From: Eucalyptus grandis
Taxonomy: Eukaryota > Streptophyta > Magnoliopsida > Myrtales > Myrtaceae
Assembly: GCF_016545825.1 (NCBI RefSeq)
Contig: NC_052614.1
Coordinates: forward strand, 11,240,559 to 11,304,558
DNA: 64,000 nt
Direction of reading: 5' to 3'
The notes beneath the pieces are model-generated. The model was not told the DNA's origin. It ran no database searches and saw nothing but the letters and a program-made list of their open reading frames with translations. A program made the translations under genes and the position numbers. This document shows, piece by piece, positions 45,698 to 56,733 of the stretch. Positions within the stretch are counted from its first letter, which is position 1. Each line of letters starts with the position of its first letter.

Positions 45698-47567
45698 GGC
45701 TCAATTTGGTTTGACTTTTGGGGAATGTCTTTGCAAAAATGCAAATACTTTGGGTGAAGAAAGTTTTTGAAATGCGAATTGCGTTTGATGAATTTTCTAA
45801 CTGTGTATTGAGAAAAAACTTTGGCTAAAATACTGTTTGGTAAAATTTACATATGTAAAGGATTTTTATTAAATTAAAAAAAATGTATTTTTTTTTTTGA
45901 AGTCTAGCTACTAACCGGTCAAATCGGCGACGGACCATCGGATTTGGCCACAAGACGTCATTGCACTGAGGTTGCGTGACCCTAAGCGTCGGCCAACTAG
46001 GTTCGCGCAGTTGCCTAGGGTCGCACAACCTTAGCCGGCGGTCGCCTGAGGTTACCTGACCTAGGCAACCATTGTGTGACCAAGTGACCAATCGCTTGGG
46101 GTCTCACGACCTTAGGCGACCGTCGCCTAAGATAGCTAGACCCCGACGGCCGTCGCCTAAGGTTGCGCCACCTTAGGCAGCCGCCTAGGTTGCGCAATTT
46201 AGGCCATCAGTGACCTGGGTCGCACAACCTAGGCATCTCTTGAGGTCCGACGATGGTTGCCAAGGTTGGGCGATCCTCAGGCGGTGGTCGCTAGCATGCA
46301 TGATCCCTTGCTCGGCGGTTGTCAGCCTCCGATCAGCTTTTTTGTGCAGTAATTTTGGAGAAGATGTACAATAACCGACTTGCATTCCGAAAATGCAAGT
46401 TCCTAAAGTACTTACAGACCTACTTTGAACTAAGAGCATTTAGAGTTCTTTGGATATGGAATTGGATTTTCTTAAAGTTTAGCAAAAATACGAAGCAAAA
46501 CGCGTTTGCATTTGGTCAAGGGACTTAGGCCCTATTTGGTTCAGCATTTGGCATGCTCATTTGGGCTCTAAAGTCCCTTGGTCAAATGTAAAGCTGTTTG
46601 GTTCGTTTTTTTGCACGACTTTGGCGAGATGCAATTGCATCTCCAAGTGGCTCTAAGAGCCTTTAGTCTAATGTAACTCTTGAGATCCATTGGCAAGTTG
46701 CATTTTCGAAATGCAACTTCCGGTATTGTTCATCTCTCCGGTGGAGAAGCCAATCGGCGGCTTTGAATAAAAAAAAATAAAAATAAAAATATTTATATAA
46801 ATATATATATGTTTATATATTTATATAAAATATAAAATATATTTTTAGGCAAAATATATTTTTATATAAAAATATAAACATATCTATTTTTATATTTTAT
46901 GTTTATATATATTTTATATAGATATAAACTTATCCATTTTTTATATAAATATATTTTATGTTTAATAATATATTTTATGTTTATATTTTTATATTTTTAT
47001 ATAAAAATATGTTTATATAAAAAACATAAACACATTTTTATTCGGGCGGTTTGGCGCCGAGTCGTGATCGGTATAAATATATAAACATATATTTTATGTT
47101 TATTTTTATATAAAAATATAAACATATCTATTTTTTTCTCCGATTGTTTTTATATAAATATATATTTATATAAACATATCTATTTATATATATTTATGTT
47201 TAATAAATATATTTTATGTTTATATGTTTATATTTTTATATAAAAATATGTTTATATAAAAATATAAATATATTTTTTATTCGGGCGATTCGGCCACCGA
47301 ATCGGTGGTCGGTGGTCGAACTTCAAAAAATATATAAACATATTTTTTATTTTTTAATTTAATAAAGTTAATTACAAATGTAAATTTTACCAAACGGTAT
47401 TTTGGCCAAAGTTGTTTTTCAATGCAAATTTTACCAAACGATATTTGCATTTCGGAAACCCCTTTTACCCAAAGGTATTTGCATTTCGCAAATGCATTCC
47501 CCCAAAAGCGAATCAAACGAGCCCTTAAAGTCTTAAAGTCCATTTCAAAAGCCGAATCAAACGGGCC
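45698..47567. mobile_element. PIF/Harbinger-like MITE (outer), 3-bp target duplication TAT
   Basis: Begins GGCTCAATTTGGTTTGACTT and ends, complemented, GGCCCGTTTGATTCGGCTTT. Flanked by TAT at 45695-45697 and 47568-47570. The paralogous unit 2 has the empty site AATGCCTATATCTC at 53424-53437, which confirms the insertion limits. About 870 bp of its own sequence once the inner element is removed. It contains a GTCGCACGACCTAGGC-type block (45960-46290) shared with 53988-54693. Confidence 0.87.
46528..47524. mobile_element. PIF/Harbinger-like MITE (inner, inverted), 3-bp target duplication TTA
   Basis: A second member of the same family inserted into the outer one in opposite orientation. It starts GGCCCTATTTGG and ends CAAACGAGCCC, with TTA at 46525-46527 and 47525-47527. 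Its first 200 bp is the complement of the 3' part of the element at 53988-54693. The middle, 46790-47340, is a degenerate array of TATATAAA/ATAAACAT motifs with two ATTCGGGCG islands. Confidence 0.83.
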
Positions 47568-48650
47568 TATATCTCTTGGGTAATTCACCTCTGAAAACCC
47601 ATACCTAATCCTAGTCTTCCTCGTCCACCGTGCCTCTGGAACCACCGAAGTCGCTTCTAAACAAAGTAGGTAGTTATAATTAGCGGTGTAAAAAACTCTC
47701 GAACCGGCTGATGGATACCCAAACTATAGCTTGTAAGAGCCAACCCTACGCCGACAGGATTAAGCCGAGCCGAGCCGAGCCAAACCGAGCCGAACCCACC
47801 CATCTTAAAAAATGATTGTCAACGAACTGACCTGAACAACGGATTAGGCCAATTTGACCGCAAGCCCGGCCCAAACCAGCCACCGATGATCATATGACAT
47901 CTAGCCTAGTTATTGTGAATGGAAGGGCTGTTGCTTGGGCTTGGGCTCAAAGTGGATGATGGCTTGGTCTAGAGAAATTCCATCTAACCAACGATTATAA
48001 ATCCAACACTAGGTCCAATTTGTCAAGATGGCGACAGACTCGCTCGTGAAGATCACGCACAAGTTTGTTCTCTCCATTAATTTGGCCATGCTTGTCCTAT
48101 GCTTGGTATGGCTTGCTCTTTAGATTACTTTTGATACTATGTTCCATAACAAGAACTAACTTTAAATGGGCCTGGAAAAGTGAAGAAAATGGATGCTTTG
48201 GCTTTGTAATTACTGAAGAAAACCGACTTTTGAAATCGGACTCCACCCCTTAAATGTTGTTAATTAATACTCTTGCTAAACTTGAGCAAGTCATAATTAT
48301 GCCAAAACTTAAAAAAGAAAAAGGGTCTACTTCACTTCCGCTGAATGACTATTCCCCACCTATCATTTTTATTGTTTTCAAATCCATACGCCCTCTACCC
48401 CGTTCTCCACGTTCCTCTTGGCAGAGATAAGGCTATAATTTCCCCATTTCCTTTTTCATTTTATCCCATCAACTTTCGTTAAGATTAAGGAAATTGTTAA
48501 CATTGCTAAAAAGACGATTGCTCTAATTAATATATAATACAAAAGATCACATTAAAATTGCGATTATAATTAGAATACAATGAAGTAGGGCGATACGTAC
48601 TCCTTGAAAAGTTATTGCCAGCGTGACCACATTACCCTATGTTATATATC
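47568..48650. other. 3' part of LEA_2 repeat unit 1
   Basis: No gene seen. It aligns with 53431-53987 and 54694-55190 of unit 2, and its end with 58080-59020 of unit 3. It contains a GAGCC pentamer run (CCGAGCCGAGCCGAGCC) at 47765-47785. The empty site for the unit 2 element is at 48131-48150 (GATACTATGTTCC). Confidence 0.7.
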
Positions 48651-48833
48651 TTCCAGAAATACTTTCAACAATTATATAAATAGTAATAAATAAAGTCTAA
48701 AAAATATGTATGTTTTGTTTTTGGTCCGACAATTATTATTTATACCTTTTTTTAGTGGAATTTTCATAAACTCAAAACAAGTTTGTATTATATTTACGCA
48801 AAGTAAAGAAAACCAAAAGAGATGATGTATAAA

Positions 48834-49179
48834 AGGTATATGACAGAAATAATCTATAAATTTTGACTCAATGTGTGATGTGGTCTTTGAGCTTTTGGTT
48901 AGACAATTATTAATATGTTTAATGTGGTGTCTAGATTTTGTTACATGTTTAATGTAGCCCCTAAACTATATGAAAATGTTCAACATTGTAGTCATTATAT
49001 TAATCATTTTTATATAGTCTTGGGACTAAATTGAATATGTACTACAAGTTTAGGGACGACATTAAAGGACTACATTGTACATTGGGCTAAAATTCAAGAA
49101 TTACATTAAATAAATTAAAATTTCAGGGACAACATTGTACATTGGATCAAAGTTTATGGACCATTTGTATCATTTTCCC
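48834..49179. mobile_element. Mutator-like MITE, 9-bp target duplication
   Basis: 346 bp. ATGTATAAA is duplicated at 48825-48833 and 49180-49188. Ends are imperfect inverted repeats: AGGTATATGACAGAAATAAT against complemented GGGAAAATGATACAAATGGT, continuing into TGACTCAATGT / TGATCCAATGT. No coding capacity. Confidence 0.8.
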
Positions 49180-49337
49180 ATGTATAAACTATTGAATTCG
49201 TGAGTTTTTATATAGGATCGACCTTTTGGGCTCATCGGCCTACGCCATATATAACTTAGTGGTAATTTCACCGCATAAGAATTGATAACTTATTTTCGCA
49301 CATAAGCATTTATAAAATTGTTGAAATAGTTGGGATC

Positions 49338-51765
49338 TGGCGAACCAAGAATTAGAATCTGGGAAGATGGGATCCATCGATCGATCGATCGATGGATGCG
49401 GACGAAGAACGAGGAAAGAGGGGAGCGAAGGCGTCGGGGGAAGGGGGCGGAACCTGTTGCTCGGTGCGGGCGAGGCATTTGCGGACGATCTCGCCCTCAA
49501 GGGCGCGCCTTTCTTCGAGGGTGAGGTACTCGTAGTACTGGGCGAGGCGGGTCTGGCCTTGCTTGTTCACCATCAGTATGAATCTGATCCCCATGCCCTC
49601 TCCTCCTCCTTCACCTTCTTCACCTTCAACTTCCACAGAGAAAGAGAGAGAGAGAGAGAGATAGAGAGAGAGGGGAACTGAATTGCTCTCTTTGATGAAG
49701 CTCAATTCGCAGCTAAAGTCATGTGTTGGCACCGGAGCCGGTCGAGCACGCAATATCCCTTTGCTTGGCCTGATTTGATTAAAACAGCTTCAATTTTACC
49801 TCGAATTTCAATTCTGATCCAAAATTCACAAAAGAAATGAAAAACGACTTTTAATTGGACTCTGTCAAGTTTCGTCTAATGATGGTGTTTGAGACGTAGT
49901 GTCTCGTTTCACGTGTACTAGGCATAAACTCATGATTGCATTCACGTGTGATGATCGAGGACGATTCAAGAGCTTTTCATGTTTTTGAATACCACCGATT
50001 GTAAATTCACAGTTTCGTTTTCTCAATTTTCGAACTTGCTCCAATCTTGCAAATTGCATGCCTCGTTCACCCTAGGTAACTCATTTCTTCGATCTATTTT
50101 GATTTTGTCGCCTAAATCCAAACTCAAATGCTCACATTTCTTCAATTTTAGTAATACATCACTAATATGAATGTTGGCTATTTTATATGGTACACGGTTA
50201 GTATTGATGTAAATAATTTTTAATAATTTTTAATAATTTTCAATTTTTATATTTTATTTTACTTTTCTTTTTCTTTCTTTAATTTTTTCTTTTTAAATTA
50301 TTGTTAAGGGTTGACTGGGGTCGCCACCACCTCGACCATGCCGACCAAGGGTTTGCTCGGGCCGTCGACCCATTGTTGATGAGCGCCTATATGCCCTCGC
50401 CCAATGGCTGGTGGGGGCCACTAAGCCTCGGCTGGTGGCTCGCAACCCCTTGCTAGCCTTTAATAATAATAAAAGAAAATGTAAAGAAGGAAAAGAAAAA
50501 AAAAAATCTAAAAATTTAAAAAGTATTATTAAAATTTGTCCATATTAACAATTTTCAACAATTTTCATCAAAATTGGTTTTTCTGATGGTCAAACTAATT
50601 GAAGCAAAAAAAGGAACACCGAGTAGGATCAAAGAAAGTAGCCGACTAATACGAAAAGGTTTTATGACTCAGTTAATATAATTAAAATGTTTATGACTAA
50701 ATTTTGGGTTAAATAATTCCATGCTTTTGTACTAGCTCTGCAAAATGAGCCAATAATTTACAATATGTTCATGACTTTTGTTGACAATTTTCCCTACATG
50801 AAATGACATGTCGAATCTTTTGAATGCCATCATCGGATGAAAACTTGACGAGCCAGATTTGGGTACCAATTGAGAGTTCATGTTTTTTATTAGTTAATAA
50901 AAGTTTTGGGTTAGAATCCGAGCTAGAGTTGGTGATTCTTTACGAGATAAAAAAACTTTAGGTTAGCATTGGAGATTAAAAAAAAAAAAAGTTTAGTCCA
51001 GAATTAAGATTCAAGTAAAGTTAGCATCTTTTTTGCGAGACGAAAAAGTCTGGTCCAAAAATTAAGACCGGAACGAAGGTCGATATTCTTGAAGGAATTG
51101 AGCCTTATTTGTTCAGAATTATCGATCCCAAGGGTGTCGTCCAATTCGCCTACCAGCTAAGTGAATGTCTGGACATAGGGAGCTGGTGAAATGCTTGCTC
51201 GGAATTATCAATTCGCATGGTGTTGTCAGATTCGTCTCTTGCGATTCTTTTATTATATTAAATTTCATCTTTTAAATCTTCACGTCAGGGAAGGTAAGTG
51301 TCATTTTACTTTAGATAATATTTAAAGAGGGGCCTCTTTAAATATTTCATCCGATCATTCAATCATATGTATATAGATTTAAAACACAATTGATAAGAAA
51401 ATGATTTGATGATAATATGCACAGCAAAAGTCAGAGTTTCTAAACAAGTCAATATATTATAGAGAACGCCTATGTTAATTTTTTTTCTTTTACTCGACAT
51501 TAAATCTATGAATTTGTTTGACAACATAGAAAGAATTAGGTTTCTTAGAACCTTATCTTTTCTATGAAACTAATTTCTACGGAAGTAAATACTGGAAAAA
51601 ATAAAAAATAAAAAACAAAAGAAGGAAAGTGAGGGAGTTTGGGGTCACGAAGAGTATAATGATTCGGGGCAATTTTATTTTTGCATTGAAAATTCGACTG
51701 ATGCAGTCGGGTTAAAAACGCGTCGTCCTAATATTTATTACTGTTATCATTTACATTACCGGGAC
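49338..51765. repeat. segmental duplication, longest copy (AP-4 sigma exon 1 and 2 kb upstream)
   Basis: Collinear with 5748-8083, from AGAATTAGAATCTGGGAAGA to TATTTATTACTGTTATCATT, with scattered small indels and one extra piece near 50577-50660. It includes exon 1 on the minus strand, the 5' UTR with its GA repeat, and the internal MITE-like foldback (about 50195-50560). Confidence 0.9.
49454..49594 (-). pseudogene. AP-4 sigma exon 1 copy (orphan), protein-identical
   Basis: 47 codons from the ATG at 49594 ([20 protein letters not shown] to RTEQQ), the same residues as the true exon 1, and the same CAACAG|GT donor. No exons 2-4 lie downstream on the minus strand: 49337 and below is unrelated. 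The perfect protein match points to a recent copy. With its 5' UTR and upstream region still attached it might still be transcribed. Confidence 0.93.
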
Positions 51766-52410
51766 GCTAAAGTGGGGGTTTTGCGGCCAAAAACATTTGG
51801 ATGGCCCGTGAACGAGAACACCGAGCGATCAAAGGGCTCAATTACTCATGATAGTGAAAAATTCTCAATCATCGCCACCATGGGAGCCGACTTGTCTTTT
51901 CTCAGACAAAACACACATAAGTCACTTTCACCCCCCTCACTGGGTCTCCTTCGAGGAAAGAACTCCCCACTCATTCCTATTAAAGATGGGGACACTTGTT
52001 CTTTTTCCAAGTGAGTTCTGTTCAATTTTGTAACACTGCAACGCATGTTGTCCGACTACGATTGGCTCTTCAACCGAAGGCGGAAGGGTAGACTATGTCC
52101 ATGCTTTAAGATGAGGGAATATTGGGGGGGGGGGGTTGGGGCGGATAATGCAATACCAAGATGTCGCTGCCCACCAGTAACTGCTTCCTTGCATCGCTTT
52201 TTTGCTTTTTCTGAAATAATTTCTCTTGGCTTTTGGACTTTTGCATGACTTTCTGAAACCTTGCGGATCCGCGTATGGAAAATAAGAAATGCACATAAAT
52301 GAGACGAGTCCCTCCTACCGTCGAAGATCAGAACACAAGCCCAGAGCTGCTCTAACTCTAGGCTTTAGAAACCCAACTCGACCTGTTGTAGAACAGGCAC
52401 AAAGCCAGTC
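51766..52410. promoter_or_regulatory. upstream region of LEA_2 copy 2
   Basis: Shares with the region before copy 1 the TCCCTCCTACCGTCGAAGAT block and CTCTAACTCTAGGCTTTAG, about 30-100 bp before the ATG, so transcription probably starts near there. A run of ten G at 52125-52134 interrupts it. No separate gene recognised. Confidence 0.45.
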
Positions 52411-53055
52411 ATGCAGCAAACCACGCCCTCCATTCCCGGGATCGAGCAAGAGACCCACCCTCACCGTTCTCGCTGGTGCCGAAAGGTCATCCAACCATGC
52501 CTCGTCACTGCGGTAGTCTCTCTCTGCTTCCCCATCATCATCTTCCTAGCCATCCCCGCCTCCATGTCCCCTACGTTCTCCCTCGATCCGGCCTCGTCTC
52601 TCTCTTCCTTCAACGTCTCTGCCTCTCATGTTGCCACCGAATGGATTCTCGTCTTCTCCATTGAAAACCCGAGCAAGCTTTTCCCAGTCAAATACTCCCA
52701 CATGAAAGCCACCGTTGTCCTGGACTCCGCTCCTTTGGCTCACGCCAAGTTCAGTTCTTTCATCCAGAAAGCCGAGAGCCTCACGAATGTTCGAGCTCAT
52801 TTGCACTCTGCCTTGCCCAGGGCGAACGAGCTCTCTATTAAGAGTCTCGTGTCAGGTTTGGAGCGTGGTGAAGTGATGGTCGACGTCGTTTTGAGCTCCG
52901 GCCGGAGGCTCGGCTTCGGCGCGTGGTGGGTTCCTGTATTTGACGTCTCTGTGACATGCAACGACCTGATATTTACTGCTGAATCTGATGGTGGTGGTCT
53001 GACGTTGCTCGTCGGCAGCAGCTATTGCGTTCTAGGTTTCTTCAGTTACGTATAG
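52411..53055 (+). CDS. NDR1/HIN1-like (LEA_2) membrane protein, copy 2
   Basis: 214 residues, single exon, same layout as copy 1: basic N-terminus, hydrophobic helix at about 28-50 (VTAVVSLCFPIIIFLAIPAS), then the LEA_2 domain (ENPSKLFPVKYSHM, ERGEVMVDVVLSSGRRLGFG). By hand count it differs from copy 1 at 21 residues, against about a dozen silent differences. No frameshift or stop. The replacements cluster in the N-terminus and the LEA_2 strands, with the last 30 residues fairly conserved. It is probably an expressed paralogue. Its 3' flank aligns with that of copy 1, apart from two transposon insertions. Confidence 0.87.
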   Translation: MQQTTPSIPGIEQETHPHRSRWCRKVIQPCLVTAVVSLCFPIIIFLAIPASMSPTFSLDPASSLSSFNVSASHVATEWILVFSIENPSKLFPVKYSHMKATVVLDSAPLAHAKFSSFIQKAESLTNVRAHLHSALPRANELSIKSLVSGLERGEVMVDVVLSSGRRLGFGAWWVPVFDVSVTCNDLIFTAESDGGGLTLLVGSSYCVLGFFSYV

Positions 53056-53984
53056 ATGCTCAAGTTCTCTGTTATAATTTTTATTTTTCCTTATTGGTTG
53101 GTGTCATCGCTAGCTTTCGTGTACCTCGCCCAATCTACCTTGGCGATCTTAAAAGGCATACTTTCCTTTGATCATTCGGGATTTTACTCCTAAAATACTC
53201 TTATAATTTAGTGCATTTTATTTAAAAATAAATCAATTATGTTGACAATTTTGTAGATGACGATAGTCATTTTCTTGGATTTAATTAATCATGTGTATAT
53301 ATACGAAACTACAGGCTTGCAATATGCTGGTTTTTGTATGATCCAAGAATAGCAGCAACCGAATCTTGAACTAGCAATGGATCTTCTGTAGTAGAGGACT
53401 AAGTTACCCAAGATGACCAAAAATGCCTATATCTCTCCGGTAATTCACCTCCGAAAACCCAGACCTAATCCTAGTCTTCCTCTCCACTATGCCTCTGGAA
53501 CCACCGAAGTCGCCTCTAAACAAAGACACGGTAGTTATAATTAGCGGTGTAAAAAATACTCGAACCGGCTGGTTGATACCCCAAACCATAGCTTATAAGA
53601 GCCAACCCTACGCCGACCGGATTGAGCCGAGCCGAGCCGAACCCACCCATCCTAAAAAATGATTGTCAACGAATTGACCTGAACAACGGATTAGGCCAAT
53701 TTGAAGGCCAGCCCGGCCCAAACCAGCCACCGATGACCACATGACATCTAGCCTAGTTATTGTGAATGGAAGGGCTGTTGCTTGGGCTTGGGCTCAAGTT
53801 GGATGATGGCTTGACCTAGAGAAATTCCATCTAACCCACGATTATAAATCCAACACTAGATCCAATTTGTCAAGATGGCGACAGACTCGCTCGTGAAGAT
53901 TACGCACAAGTTTGTTCTCTCCATTACTTTGGCCATGCTTGTCCAATGCTTGGTATGGCTTGCTCTTTAGATTTTGTTTGATAC
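53056..53984. other. 3' flank of LEA_2 copy 2
   Basis: Aligns with 45336-45697 and 47571-48137 of unit 1. Contains the empty site for the 45698-47567 insertion. No gene. Confidence 0.7.
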
Positions 53985-53987
53985 TAT

Positions 53988-54693
53988 GGCCCATTTGCTT
54001 CGGCTTTTGGAAATGCACTTGCAAAAATGCAAATGCTTTTGGGAGAATGGGGTTTTCCAAAATACAAATTATTTGGTAAAATTTATATTGAAAACAACTT
54101 TAGGTCAAAATACCATTTGATAAAATTTGTATTTGTAAATGACTTTTATTAAATTTAAAAAAAAAATTGTATTTTTTTTTAAGTCCGGCCACCAAACCGC
54201 TGGATCTGGTGGCTGGATCGTCGGATTTGGCGGCCAGATGGCCAGATTTGGCCCCAAGATGGTCGCCGGGGTCGCACGACCTCAAGCGATTGTTGCCTGG
54301 GTCGTGCGACCTAGGCCATCAATCACCTGGGTCGCGTGACCTAGGCGTCGCCTAAGGTTTGGCGATGATCGCTGGGGTCAAGCGACCCTCAGGCGGTGGT
54401 CGCCGGCACGCACGACCCCTTGGTCGGCGATTGCCGGCCTCCGGTCGGCTTCTTCGTGCGGTGGTGTGCAGTGGTTTTAAAGAAGATGAACAATATCGGG
54501 GACTTGCATTTCAAATATGCAACTTCCCAAAATACCTCTGCAATTGCATTAGGTTAAAAGCCCTTAGAGCAACTTAGAGATGCAATTGCATCTTGCCAAA
54601 GTTCCCAAAAAAATACGAATCAAACATATTTGCATTTAGCCAAGGGATTTTAAAGTCCCAAAGTGTCTTCCAAATGCCCAACTAAACAGGGCC
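53988..54693. mobile_element. PIF/Harbinger-like MITE, 3-bp target duplication TAT
   Basis: 706 bp, starting GGCCCATTTGCTTCGGCTTT and ending, complemented, GGCCCTGTTTAGTTGGGCAT. TAT is present at 53985-53987 and 54694-54696. Unit 1 has the uninterrupted site GATACTATGTTCC at 48133-48145. It shares internal sequence with 45698-47567. Confidence 0.88.
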
Positions 54694-54696
54694 TAT

Positions 54697-55389
54697 GTTC
54701 CATAACAAGAACTAAGTTTAAATGGGCTTGGAAAAGTGGAAAAAATGGATGCTTTGGCATTGTAATTACTGAAGAAAATTTACATATTGTATTTATCTAC
54801 AAAGTTACTAAAGCCAACTTTTGAAATCGGACTCCACCCCTTAAATGTTGTTAATTAATACTCTTGCTAAACTTGAGCAAGTCATAATTATGCCAAAAGT
54901 TAAATAAGAAAAAAAGGGTCTACTCCACTTCCACTGAATGACCATTCCCCACCCATCATTTTTATTGTTTTCAAATCCACACGCCTTCTTCCACGTTCCT
55001 CTTGGCAGAGATAAGGCTATAATTTCCCCATTTCCTTTTTCTTTTTTATCCCATCAACTTTCGTTAAGATTGAGGAAATTGTTAACATTGCTAAAAAGAC
55101 GATTGCTCTAATTAATATACAATACAAAAGATCGCATTAAAATTGCGATTATAATTAGAATACAATGAAGTAGGGCGATAGGTACTCCTTAAAGACGGGA
55201 AAATACTTGTCCTTTTTCGTTGATTTGCTTTATGCCAGATTTTGAAGGACACTGCAACCCGTATTGCACGACCGGCATTGACTGGCATGTGCTTGCAGAA
55301 CCTAAAGCTTGTGGAACGCAGAGCTGCTCTAACTCTAAAAGCTTTAGGAATCCAACTCGACCCGTCGTAGAACAGGCACAAAGCCAGTC
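54697..55389. other. junction between LEA_2 units 2 and 3
   Basis: The first part aligns with 48140-48600 of unit 1. From about 55260 it carries the GCAGAGCTGCTCTAACTCTA leader found before copies 1 and 2, so the third unit starts close behind the second. Confidence 0.6.
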
Positions 55390-55668
55390 ATGCAGCAAAC
55401 CACGTCCCCCGTTCCCGGGATCCAGCAAGAGACCCGCCGCCACCGTTCTCGTCGGAGTAGCAAGACGATCCTACTGTGCCTCGTGACCGCGGTGGTGTCT
55501 CTCTGCTTGCCCATCATCATCTTCCTAGCGATACCCGCCACCATGTCCTCCACGTTTGCCCTCGACCGGGCCTCGTCGCTCTCTTCCTTCAACTTCTTTG
55601 ACTCTCACATCCCCGCCGAGTGGACCCTTGTCTTCTCCGTCAAGAACCCAAGAAAACTTGTCCCAGTC

Positions 55669-55879
55669 TATGAAGTACTGACACTCTTCAAGAGTTTTCG
55701 TGTTGTGTCGGACACTTCGACATGCGTCCATCACTCTCTAACACTCGGTCAACACGTATTGGAAAATTCGACATCTGGTCAATTTTTCTGACACTTGAGT
55801 TGGAATTATGACATACGAGTTTTCAATACGTGATTTCAATATCGATGTCAATTTTAAAAATACAATAAATGAGAAGTCA

Positions 55880-55924
<45 letters not shown>

Positions 55925-56449
55925 AAAATACAATAATAAAAATAATAAATGAAGAAAGAAGAAAAATCTAGTACTCTTAAAGAAGAAAAATCTTATTCTC
56001 TTTTCTTTTGACTTTCACTTCACATGATACATAATTCACTCCCTTAAAGTTTTTTTCTCCTCTTCCAATATATCTAACATGCGAGTCCGAATATGGATCA
56101 CTTGTTTTTTCTCAACATTTTATGAATTATGGAAATAGAATTGGATTTGTCAAATTAAAACAATGAATAATATTAATAAATGATGAATTAATGTTTTTAG
56201 TGTATATTCATTCTAAGTTTTTTTGATTATTTATTTATTTATGAATTTGACTCAAATTAATTTGATTGAAATAATCATAAAAATGATCATTTATTATGTA
56301 TATATTAAAATATATATTTAATATATAACGTCACGTAACGTGTTGAAATTCTTTCGGGTTACTTTTTTTGAAAAATGACGCCAGTCGGCGTGTTGTGTTG
56401 TGTTGTGTCGTGACGCTGTCGCGTGTCAGGTTCCAATCGAGTCCTAATC
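55669..56449 (+). mobile_element. interspersed repeat inserted in LEA_2 copy 3
   Basis: About 780 bp. Complementary to 27953-28645. An imperfect AAGTACT/GAGTACT duplication surrounds it. It contains a (TG)n microsatellite at 55886-55917. No coding capacity, so probably a MITE or similar non-autonomous element; class unknown. Confidence 0.8.
55886..55917. repeat. (TG)n microsatellite
   Basis: About 16 TG units inside the repeat that disrupts LEA_2 copy 3. Confidence 0.93.
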
Positions 56450-56733
56450 GAGTACTCTCGCATGAGAGCCACCGCCGTCATGGACTCCACCACCTAGGCT
56501 AGGGCGAACGAGCTCTCTATTAAGAGTCTCGTGTCGGGTTTGGAGTGTGAAGTGAGAGTCGACGTAGTTTTGTGCTCCGGTCAAAGGCTTGGCTTAGGCG
56601 CGTCGTGGGTTGCGGCATTTGACGTCTCTGACATGCGACGACCTGATATTTACTGCTGAATTTGACGATAGTGGTCTGACATTGCTCGTCCGCACCATCT
56701 ATCGCGTTCTTGATTTCTTCGGTTATGTACAGA

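Larger units (their letters stand above)
55390..56733 (+). pseudogene. NDR1/HIN1-like (LEA_2) gene copy 3, disrupted by an insertion
   Basis: The N-terminal part is open from ATG 55390 (MQQTTSPVPGIQQETRRHRS, hydrophobic helix, EWTLVFSVKNPRKLVPV) to 55668. There a 780-bp repeat (about 55669-56449) interrupts it at the codon before the KYSHM motif. Coding homology resumes at 56450 (YSRMRATAVMDS), but then has an internal deletion of about 100 bp, a TAG at about 56495, further indels (CEVRVDVV, DMRRPDIYC), and the terminal stop has changed from TAG to CAG. Clearly dead, although the first 93 codons could still be translated as an anchored short peptide. Confidence 0.92.

Noticed and set aside
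46899..47084. Tyr/Ile-rich frame
   Set aside because: Reading of a degenerate TATATAAA array in a MITE.
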